NCBI GenBank assembly: GCA_029204225.1
Contig: CM055098.1
Location: 49,913,063 to 49,977,062, forward strand
Length of the DNA stretch: 64,000 bases
From: Diphasiastrum complanatum
Lineage: Eukaryota > Streptophyta > Lycopodiopsida > Lycopodiales > Lycopodiaceae
Direction of reading: 5' to 3'
In this document: in pieces, positions 43,202-52,511 of the stretch
Numbering within the stretch: the stretch's first letter is position 1
How the letters are laid out: every line of letters starts with the position of its first letter
Made by a program: the position numbers and the translations under genes
The notes under the pieces: generated by a model
The model's input: only the letters and a program-made list of their open reading frames with translations
Databases searched by the model: none
Told to the model about the DNA's origin: nothing

Positions 43202-44331
43202 CTCCCTCTTGAACCTGGCAGCTTTGTTTGTTTAATCCAATTGTCTCTCTTTGCTTGGTAAAGAGTGGCTTGTCGAGCGGTTTCGTGAGGAGATCTGCAA
43301 TCATATTTCTGATTTTATGAACTGGACCTGGAGCTCTCCTTTCAAGATCAAATCTTGAATATGATGGTACTTCAGAGGAATGTGCTTTGTCTTTGAATGG
43401 AAGACAGGATCCTGTGATAGATAGATGGCACTCTGAGAGTCCATCATCATCGTGCTTGGCCCCTCTTGTGGTATCCCGATTGCCTCCAACATCAGTTGCA
43501 GCCAAACTACCTCATTCACCACTTTTGAGGCTGTTCCATACTCAGCTTCACAAGAGGATTGAGCTACCAAGGTTTGCTTCTTGCATATCCAGCTGATTGC
43601 AGCTCCGCACGCTATCGTACATCCTCCAGTAATGGACTTGTTGTCGTCTTTGCAGCTCGCCTAGTTTGCATCACTATAGTGATGTAGCTCAAATCCTTTC
43701 TCTTTGTTTCTAGCTCTGTAGGTTAATCCAACATTCTAGGTACCCTTCAGATACTGTAGGATTCGTTTGGCCATTTTCCAATGTGCTAGACCAAGATTGG
43801 AGCAGAATTGGCTCAATGCGTAGACAGAGAAGGCCAAATCAGGTCTGGTACAAATTGTTAAGTACATCAGACTACCGATTAAGTTCTGGTAGGGTATACC
43901 TGCCATCTTCTGTTCTTACTCTTCTGTTTTTGGGGAATCCTGTTTCGTGAGCTTGGCTCCAGCAATCATTGGTGTGGCTTTCTTTTCACAGTCCATCATG
44001 TGGTACTTCTTCAACACTTTGGCGTATTCTGACTGACTCAAGTGCATTTCACCATTTATTCGATCTCTTCTAATCTCCAGCCCTAGGCATTTTGTTGCTT
44101 CTCCAAGATCTGTGATTTCGTAGTTTTCAGAAATCTGACTCTTCGTGTCTTTGATCATCATTAAGGAATTTCCTATCATCAACGAATCATCCACGAAAAT
44201 GGTCAGTATCACAAAATCTTTTCCTACTCTTTTGATGTAGACATTATAGTCTAGTTGAGTAGGATTGAAGTCTAGAGATTTCAGAAGACCATCGAGCTTT
44301 TTGTACCAGGCTCGTGATGCCTGTTTTAGAC
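43202..44331 (-). pseudogene. Copia J reverse transcriptase and RNase H
   Basis: From right to left: LKQASRAWYKKLDGLLKSLD, the catalytic box LTIFVDDSLMIGN, NYEITDLGEATKCLGLEIRR, GEMHLSQSEYAKVLKKYHMM. RNase H: MVAQSSCEAEYGTASKVVNE (catalytic Glu), MMMDSQSAIYLSQDPVFHSK (Asp) and DLLTKPLDKPLFTKQRETIG. The frame breaks near 43910 and in 43570-43900. The right end is cut at the start of the gypsy F LTR (44332). Confidence 0.88.
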
Positions 44332-45599
44332 TGTGATGTCACGAAAATGTTAAATATTGAATATCAACATAATTATGGCATGATATACTCAAAAATGAAG
44401 ATATGAGCTGGCTAAATATAAATCATAAAGAGGCCTAAGTCATTTTTTGGGAATATATCTCCTAAGTAATTGCCTTGTAATTAAGGGCAAGACCTTTAAA
44501 AGGAAAAGACATTGGCTTGGATAACCTTTGGTCGTCTATTAGAAACGACTAGATACGAAAAGACATGTTAAACTAGAGTAACTTTAACTCATAGTTAAGT
44601 ATACCTCCTATGGTATAATTGAACGTATTTTCAGTCTAATTGTTAACTAGACCCTTTCGCGGGAGCGACGCACCTATTGTTTAAGAGGTATGTTTGTTCA
44701 CCCCGTAAAACATATATAGATCTCACACTTCAGTCTCAATAATTGAAAGAGAAGAGTTTATGCTTATGTAAGAGATTGAAGAAGTGAATAGAGTTCTGTG
44801 AGTTATTCTCTCTAATCTCTGTTCTCCACACTGTTGAGTGTGAGTGATCTTGAGTCTGCTAACAATCTCTAACGCATTTCATGAACTACTCTCTGATCAG
44901 ACAGACGCTCTAGTGCATTACAGTCGTTTGTTGTGTTTCTGTAAAGCATGCTCTAAAGAACTATCTTAAAACCATCTTATTCGTCTGTCGCGATTACTTT
45001 CTTTTTTGGCACTCGAATAACGACTATCTTTGGTACAGTCTAGCATGATTATTGAATAAAGCTATATGTATACATATGAGATGACAGTCCCTGTCTGAAG
45101 AATTGAGTCTTTGATCTATTTTCCTGATTGGCATTGACATAAGTTTCTAACGTGTTCTAAAACTCTTTGTGTTCTTTAACCATTAAGTTGGGCTTTGGTT
45201 GTTGAGGACTTCTGTTTAGAAACGAATAGTTCGCGAATGCGATTAATTAATTGTCTGCACAGTTGCGAATACATCGAACAATTCTCGATTCTCTGTTGAC
45301 ACCTTAATCAGCCAGAGTGTAGTACTGCTGTACTACTCTGATAACATCTCATCTGTAGAACGCGCTTCCTTCAATTCGATAGAGGCCAGATTGCTGTTCT
45401 GAATCTATTAATACTACCCATCCCAAACATAAGTAATACTGGTTACTTTTTAATGTCTGTCGACAACCAGAATAACACTCGAAACCACTTGTCATAAATT
45501 GTACCAAAAACATAACTTTCTAACGCTGTCCTCTGTGGGAATGACATTATTTACTATAAAATCTATATTAACCCTATTGGTATAGTACAACATATACCA
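44332..45599 (+). repeat. 5' LTR of gypsy F
   Basis: It starts TGTGATGTCACG, right where copia J RT coding stops, and ends TATACCA, 5 bp before a primer site. A TATA-like box (CATATATAGATC) lies at 44711-44722. No second LTR is present in the window. The end coordinates could be off by several bases. Confidence 0.7.
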
Positions 45600-45604
45600 A
45601 TTTT

Positions 45605-45622
45605 TGGAGCCGTTGCCGGGGA
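45605..45622 (+). other. Primer-binding site of gypsy F
   Basis: TGGAGCCGTTGCCGGGGA, one base from the Athila/Tat-type site (A for C at position 4). Confidence 0.92.
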
Positions 45623-45674
45623 TAGTTTAGGAAAGCTATAAGAAATCTGACAAATCCATCTCCATCTCTAGTGT

Positions 45675-47423
45675 ATGTTAGATGGAGAATCCAGATTAGA
45701 ACGATACCGTAACCTTAGAGAGGAATTTTTACGAAGACAAAGTGAAATTACTAGTCAGAGAAATCTAGATGAAATCATTGTCTAGTTACTTGAACTCCTA
45801 ATTAGCTTCGGTATGGAGGGTCTTGCTGCACGTTTCACTTCTATCTCTAAAATTAAATACGATTATTTTAAAGGGACTTCTTCTGATGTTGCAGATAGCT
45901 ATGTCTCACAATTCGAGTCAATTGCTAATGCGAATAACAAGGGAAGTGACGTAGACAAACTACGAATTTTACTTGGTCTGCTAAGAAAGCAGACGCGCAT
46001 CTGGTACAGCCAAGTTGAACCAGGCCATGTAGGAACCTGGTACTTGCTAAAAGATGAGTTTTTGAACCAGTTCAGAGAGATCGGTTACAAATCTAGAATT
46101 CTTGGACGTCTGAACAATGTTCAGAAGAAGAGTAAAGAATCCCTTCGCAAATATACACGAAAGGTTAAAAATCTCATAGGAAAACTAACCGGTGTATATC
46201 CCGTGGATATGCAGATCAAACGGTTTTTGGCTGGTTTACCACCAAAGATTGATCAGTATTGTAGACAAGAGGACATGACCTCCTTAGCAGAAGTAATAGC
46301 CACTGCCAAAAATTTTGAGACCTCGAAACTAGCACGAAAGCGACGATCGACTAAGAAATATCGAAAGTCGAAGACTGATTCTAGTGACAGCGATGATGAT
46401 TCAGATTCAGATTCAAGTACCAGTTCTTCAAGCTCGGAATCTGAAAGCAGCGATTCATCAAAATCAGAAACTGACAAAGGAGAGAGAAAGAATAAACGAC
46501 AAACTAAACGAAAGGATGACACAAAAGTTGTCGAGGATAAGTCATCAACTTCTAAGTTGAAAAGCTTTGAAAGAGTAATATGGCTGACCTTAATAAAAAA
46601 TTTAATGACTTGAAAGTGCAGGTCTCTGAAGTTGCTAATAAAAGACCAAAAGCGTCTTCTTCTAACTCAGGAATGTGGTGTACGAAATGTGGAACTTCTG
46701 GACACACTAAGGAAGACTGCACTACTGTGAATGTCAAATACATTGAAGATCCTACCCAGGAGGTACTTTTTATTTTTCAAAATGATGCAACTACTAACTA
46801 TGTACAGGGTACTGCAGCATCAGCCTAGTAGGACAGACCCAAGTTCGCACCAAAAAGACATAATCCTCCTAAATTTAGTGGACCAGGGAAGTCTCAAACC
46901 TCGACTAAACCAGTTTCGGACAATTGCTACAACTGTGGAGAGCCGGGACATTTTTCTCTTGACTGTCCTCAACCACGAAAGCCGCCTGATTATGTACCAT
47001 TATGTTCAAATTGCAGAGAGCCTGGCCACAAGTATCCTGACTGCCCTCAACCGCAGAAGCCGCGACCCAAATATCAGTATGTAGCAACACTAGCTGTTGC
47101 AGACACGAAAGCAAAAGCTGCGACTGATGCTGTTGTGCAGAGAATTGACGTTATTGAAGAAAAACTGGCAAAGACAGAAGATCACTCCTGGCCAAGTGAC
47201 GTGGAGAAATTATTCAAAGTCACAACGAGAAACAAAAGCTCCTCGAAACCTGATCAGAAATCTTCGACAAAGCACAAAAAATCTTCGAAGAAGAAATCCT
47301 CTAGCAAAACAACGAACAAATCTACGACTAAAGAAGATCTCAAAGATGACCCTGACTATGATCGCGATGTTGCGATTTATTTGCAAAAGATATCTTGGCA
47401 GGAACAAAGAAATCATCAACGCT
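45675..47423 (+). pseudogene. Gypsy F gag with three zinc knuckles
   Basis: The ATG at 45675 (MLDGESRLERYRNLREEFLR) is in frame with the main part except for a TAG at 45783. The capsid-like domain reads KIKYDYFKGTSSDVADSYVS, IWYSQVEPGHVGTWYLLKDE, SLRKYTRKVKNLIGKLTGVY and RFLAGLPPKIDQYC. A Ser/Asp tract (SDDDSDSDSSTSS) and a Lys/Arg tract follow. After a frameshift near 46590, NKKFNDLKVQVSEVANKRPK leads to CTKCGTSGHTKEDC, CYNCGEPGHFSLDC and CSNCREPGHKYPDC, three CX2CX4HX4C knuckles that bind RNA. Two consecutive TAG codons at 46827-46832 lie between the first and second knuckle. The tail has a KHKKSSKKKSSSK basic region. Confidence 0.92.
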
Positions 47424-47672
47424 GAACTTCAAACAGCTGCTACAGAAAAGGTGGTCACTTTCGAGGAAGAGGACGAAGAAATCGCGAAGACGAAATTGTC
47501 TAGTGTTGTTATCAATAAACCAACCTCAAAATCGAAGACCAAAGAATATGACATCATGACTGATATTGGATCTCTTCGTTCAAACATTACTTTTGAACAC
47601 CTGTTGACAGATAACACTTATTACAAAAAACAACTGACTCTGCTAATGTCATGTCCTCCAATGGCTTCTACA
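47424..47672 (+). pseudogene. Gypsy F linker before the protease
   Basis: The open frame reads AATEKVVTFEEEDEEIAKTK, SSVVINKPTSKSKTKEYDIM and LRSNITFEHLLTDNTYYKKQ. It corresponds to the TF(S)DPVISS region of gypsy E and precedes the protease. It ends at about 47672, where a reversed segment begins. Confidence 0.65.
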
Positions 47673-48004
47673 TTTCCGAAGGAGATATACCTAGGCCTTG
47701 GAGGATATTTTTTTGAAATTTTAAAAATTCTTCCTCTGTAGGCAACATTTTTTCATAGGCTTTAGATTTTTCAATCATGGCCTCCAAGGCCTCATTGCCA
47801 GATTTTCAATTGCCATCTTCATCATAATCTATCTCACTTTCAAGGTCATCATATGTGTAATTAACAAAGTCAAAAAATTCTGATAAATTTTAAAAAAAAA
47901 TCGAAAGGATTTCATCCTCTCTCAAATTCAAAACATCTTCTACATCATTAAATGAAATATAACTTTCATTAGGTGCACCTGAGATTGATATTACCATTGC
48001 GGGA
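47673..48004 (-). other. Reversed coding-like segment inside gypsy F
   Basis: Between the linker and the protease the plus strand is non-coding, but the minus strand reads ISISGAPNESYISFNDVEDV, LNLREDEILSIFF, a stop, FVNYTYDDLESEIDYDEDGN, a stop, and EALEAMIEKSKAYEKMLPTE. This is coherent acidic protein sequence with only two stops. It may be the element's own protease-proximal region inverted in place, as in copia H, or a foreign insert. No target duplication is obvious. Confidence 0.6.
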
Positions 48005-49462
48005 TGCTTGAAAAAAAAGTGCCAATTGACTTTAGTTCCGGTGTGAATATAATAACAAAAGACACAGCTCATGCTTTGGGGCTGACTGACATTCAACCGA
48101 CACAACGAAACATCAAGTTAGCTGATTCGACATGACGAAAACCTGTTGGAGAACTAAAGGATGTCACTGTCTATATTCAAGCCAAGCCATTCACAATGAA
48201 TTTCATTGTTATCAAACCACTCAGTTTGTCATCCTATTATGTGTTGATTGGACGACCTTGGCTTTATCAATCAAACACAAGTGTACATTGGAGATCCAGA
48301 GAGCTAAGATTTCAGACTGGTGAGACCAATAACCGAGGTAAGCCAGTAGAACAAATCATAATCTGGAGTCGTGATAAATATGAAGGTGAAACTCCTTTGT
48401 CCGACACCAGCTTTACATCAGAAGAATCTTCGTATGCCTTGAATATTTTTTCCAATGAATCTAATATTGAAGTGCAGTACTTTGAATGTTATGAGAATGC
48501 TGATGACGAAGAATTCTTTGATGCCTGCAACGTTGAAGTGGATGTTTCGTATGAAGAAATTAACGTTGCAGACACGAACTCGAAAGAGTCTGACGATTCG
48601 AGTGATGAATCTAAACACAAATTTGGTAACAAGAACCAAGTTGATGACAAGAAAACATCTGTGGAGTCAACCGTGCATAAAATTCATGGCCATACCAAGG
48701 CCAGTATGACAAAAGGTATCATTTTACCAGATTCTACTGAACTGATTGAACTTGCACCTGGCAGATTTGTGCATGTTTCAAAGTCACTTGGAGAATTGGA
48801 GTTAGTGGAATTCACTAAACTATTGAAGGAGTATCAAAACGTTTTTGCCTGGTCGCTCGACAATTTGAAGGGTATACCTATAGAATTCGGAGAGCACCGA
48901 ATTGATCTTAAGGAAGATGTTGTATCTATTTGATAGAGACAGTATCGTCTCAATCCCAAGTACTCTCTCATGGTCAAGGACGAACTTAACAAGCACCTTA
49001 AGGCAGGTATAATCTATCCCGTCTTAAGTAGTGAATGGGTTTCACCCATTGTTGTCGTCCCAAAGAAGAAGACTGGCAAAATACAAATATGTCAGAATTT
49101 TCGCAAACTCAATGCTGCCACAAAGAAGGATCATCATCCTCTGCCTTTCACTAATTCCATCCTAGATCAGGTTGCTGGTCAAGAGCGTTACAGTTTCTGT
49201 GACAGCTTTTCTGGATATAATCAGGTTGGAGTGCGAAAGGAGGATCGTTCAAAGACCACATTCACTACGGATTGGGGCACTTATGCCTACAACAAAATGC
49301 CCTTTGGTCTTTGTAACGCTCCAGCGACTTTTCAGCGAATCATGATGTTAATTTTTGCTGCCTTCCTGAGAACTTTTCTCGAAATATTTATTGATGATTT
49401 CTATGTATACAGTGATATAAAGACACACCTGCAGAAGCTGAAATTAACATTGCAACGGTGTT
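48005..49462 (+). pseudogene. Gypsy F protease and reverse transcriptase
   Basis: Protease: IDFSSGVNIITKDTAHALGL (active-site DSG region decayed to DFSSG) and YYVLIGRPWLYQSNTSVHWR. A linker with NADDEEFFDACNVEVD follows. RT: LLKEYQNVFAWSLDNLKGIP, two stops (48931-48936), LKAGIIYPVLSSEWVSPIVV, QICQNFRKLNAATKKDHHPL, FCDSFSGYNQVGVRKEDRSK, MPFGLCNAPATFQRIMMLIF and the catalytic box EIFIDDFYVYSD. The frame ends at a TGA at 49462. Apart from a few stops the RT is well preserved. Confidence 0.92.
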
Positions 49463-50335
49463 GAGATACTTGTTTATCTGAATATCTAACAGAGAATAGA
49501 AGTCGACAAAGATAAAATCGAGCTTATAAAGAATCTCCAAATACCAACCAATTTACGTGAACTAAGAGCTTTCTTAGGACATGTTGGCTACTACAGGAGA
49601 TTTATTCAAAATCATGTTTCTATTGTTGCCTCTCTTACATATCTACTGAAGAAACAAGGGGAATACCTGTGGATGAATGAACAGCAAAAAGCATTCGAAG
49701 ATCTTAAGCAAAGGTTGATCAATGCTCCTATTATGAGACTACCCAACTGGGCTATTTTATTTCACAGTTATGTGGATGTTTTTGCATTTGCTATTGGCGT
49801 CTGTCCAAGCCAGAAGGACGACCAGAAGAAGGATCATCCCATCTATTATGCGAGTTGACAGCTCAGTGTATTAGAGAAGAATTATTCGGCTACAGAAAGG
49901 GAAGCACTTGGCATGATTTTCACTGTAAAAAAATTTCGACATTATTTGCAGGGATATGTATTTATTTTTCATGTGGATCATTATGCTCTTAAGTATCTTG
50001 TAAATAAACCAAATCTATCAGGACGAATTGCTCGATGGGTTCTACTTTTGCAGGAATTTACTTATCAAGTAGAGCTTCGTCAAGGAAAATATCATACGAA
50101 TGCTGATTATCTATCGCGACTCAGCACCGGAAAAATTGAAGACCCTATCAATGATGATTTTTCAGACGAACATTTATTCGAGATTTCATCTACAACTTCG
50201 CTATATTCTGATATTATTACTTATCATAAGGATAAGATATATCCGGATGGTTACGATTTGGAGCAAAAGACAGTTTTTCAATATAAGGTAGCACCTTATA
50301 CAATTATTAACAATGTTCTGTACAATTATTAACTG
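49463..50335 (+). pseudogene. Gypsy F RNase H region
   Basis: After a frame change: ELRAFLGHVGYYRRFI-type reading near 49560, NEQQKAFEDLKQRLINAPIM, PNWAILFHSYVDVFAFAIGV (Asp in YVD; usually TDAS), then a TGA, VLEKNYSATEREALGMIFTV (catalytic Glu), FRHYLQGYVFIFHVDHYALK (Asp) and RQGKYHTNADYLSRLS (Asp). This is the standard RNase H fold, which degrades the RNA of the hybrid. Broken by a stop and frameshifts. Confidence 0.9.
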
Positions 50336-50866
50336 AAGACATTAAAAAGGTCGTTAAAGCCTTACACTCAGAAGATGTTGGTGCACATTTAGTTTTGAAG
50401 AATACGGTTAATAAGATATTGACTGCCAAGTATTGGTGGCCAACAATGTTCAAGGATGTATCAAATTTTATGCGTACATGTGATCCATGCCAGAGATCTG
50501 GTAAGCCTACGAAAGCAATGAATTGGCTGTTGACACCAATCCTGCCTCTTACACCATTCGTGAAGTGGGAGATTGACTTTGTCGGTCCAATCAAACCTAT
50601 TACCCGACATACAAAATGTTGTTATATTCTAGTTGCAACGGATTATGCTACCAAGAACGTTGAAACAGAGGCGACGAAACAAAATGATGTGAAAACTGTC
50701 GTGACGTTCTTATTCAAAAGTATAATCACAAGATATGGTTGTCCACTCAAACTACTAAGCGACCGAGGTACACATTTTTTAAATGACACTACACGGTTGC
50801 AAACAACTTATTTCCTGATCAAACACAGAAAAACTACACCGTATTCGCATCGTGGCAAAATTGGAG
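50336..50866 (+). pseudogene. Gypsy F integrase, truncated
   Basis: Zinc-binding part: LHSEDVGAHLVLKNTVNKIL (His) and NFMRTCDPCQRSGKP (CX2C). Core: VKWEIDFVGPIKPITRHTKC (first Asp region), LVATDYATKNVETEATKQND and LLSDRGTHFLND (second Asp). The frame ends in KTTPYSHRGK, just before the catalytic Glu. C-terminal part and 3' LTR are absent, and unrelated DNA follows. Confidence 0.9.
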
Positions 50867-51629
50867 GAGTTCACAATTTCTGACAAAATATGCTTTGACC
50901 TTACCAAACTTGTAGATGATAAATATAAAAAAAATGCCACTTAGATTTAAAAAATACCTTAGAATTGTCCGAATAATATCTCAATACGTCAACGAGTACA
51001 ACTATATCTAACGTTGCCATGATCTTGCCTCACTTGTGTACTCCTAGTTTGACCTTGCCTCAAATATCATTGACTTTCTCTTTGTCGATTACACTTCTCC
51101 ACGTTCTATTATTCACCTTTTCAAACTTTTGAGAGGAGGGTATATATAGGGGTGAGAACGTAGTATTTTGTACTTTTGCTAAGGAGACTCAAAATTCTCA
51201 AAATTTTTATGTGCAAGACCAAATGTTCTCACCAATACAAGAGCCCATCATACATTAGAGGAGTTTCGAGCACCAAAAGGGCCTTTTGTCAAGATGTTGT
51301 TTTTGACTTTTCAACTATTCGACGTACACTTGGCCCAGTTATATATTTACCCCTGTGAAAGACCGTAACGTTGTTTACCGGTTGATTTCTTTTTTGGAAC
51401 TTTTTGGTCATATTTTTATACAATTCGAAACCCCCACTGGGCAGGATCCTAACTTGTGATTGGACCATAATTGCTGTCCGTGAGTTTCCTGAGTGCCCGG
51501 GACCTAACACTTGTGGTTAAAGTAAGTCTATTTTGATCTAACCGTAGTTATAGTAACATATATGATTTACAAAAGACCGCCAACATTTATTACAAATTTT
51601 TTTTTTTTATGTTCATACTGATTCAACTA
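50867..51629. other. Non-coding flank with a TATA box, left of copia M
   Basis: No protein-like reading. GGGTATATATAGGGG at 51136-51150 looks like a core promoter (LTR or gene). The minus-strand open frame 51289-51510 is not recognised. A T13 run lies just left of the copia M target site. Confidence 0.4.
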
Positions 51630-51634
51630 CATTT
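51630..51634 (+). repeat. Left target-site duplication of copia M
   Basis: CATTT, repeated exactly at 57950-57954 on the other side of the element. Confidence 0.97.
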
Positions 51635-52496
51635 TGATAAATTTTACAGTTTTTAGGACAATAATGATTGTACTTTACAATCATAGAGAGTTATTGGTTG
51701 CTTAATCAATGAATCTATCAAGTTCTACACATTAGATCTTGATCTAGATTCACTACACTTGGATTTAAGCAAGAGCAATGGATCAACACATCATTTTTTA
51801 GTGAGAGCGGCTTCACACGTGTGGAGTACTGTCCACTGTACGGACTGCACCTGAAACAACAAGTACAATGATACTAGATAGCAATCATGCATAAAAATCA
51901 CAAGACAAATGACTAGAAATCTCACAAAAGTGTAGAGTGCAAAAGTCTCATCAATTTTCTTAGCAAAATGATGATCCTTTTATGGATCAAGTACATCCAT
52001 GAGTCTGGTACAGTCCAGCAGGCCTTCACACGTGTGAAGAGTGCCACATCACTCATATCTATCCATTTGATCCATCCTTGATCCTTATCCAATAGTTGAC
52101 CTTCTAGAATATGACTAAAATCCAAAAAGCTAGTCTCCTAGAATATAGGAATATTCCCTACAAAATAGGATCTAAGGAAAATGGTCAACTCTTATCTTCT
52201 AGTACTCTATACACACATGTGAACATCCACTTGCCATGTGGGAGCATTTACTCATGCACATGCAAGGAAAAGCTAATTTGTAGGTGACTAGTCAACTTGA
52301 CTAAAAACTAGTCATTTCATGTTCACACTAACTAGAATGATACAAAATCAATTTGGATATATACAAACATGAAAAGTACATCCTTTCACACATGGGAACA
52401 TGCTCCACACGTGTGAAATCATATCATCAACATATTCTAATGTTTGATCAATATTTACATGAACCAATGTCAAGTGAGAAGTGACAATTTTCAACA
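51635..52496 (-). repeat. 3' LTR of copia M
   Basis: 862 bp. In element orientation it starts TGTTGAAAATTGTCAC and ends AATTTATCA. It carries CACACGTGTG at 51814, 52027 and 52406. The plus-strand GATCCTTTTATGGATC (51974-51989) reads GATCCATAAAAGGATC on the element strand, a TATA-like box inside a short palindrome. I compared it line by line with 57088-57949 and saw no difference. Confidence 0.97.
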
Positions 52497-52511
52497 CTCC
52501 TCCTCACTTCT
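52497..52511 (-). other. Polypurine tract of copia M
   Basis: On the minus strand AGAAGTGAGGAGGAG directly precedes the 3' LTR. It overlaps the last codons of pol, a compact arrangement. Confidence 0.85.

Noticed and set aside
46253-46522. Minus-strand open frame over gypsy F
   Set aside because: It is the antisense of the Ser/Asp-rich tract in gag.
51289-51510. Minus-strand frame next to copia M (SQVRILPSGGFELYK)
   Set aside because: Short, with no flanking splice signals or homologous reading elsewhere in the window; not supported as a gene.
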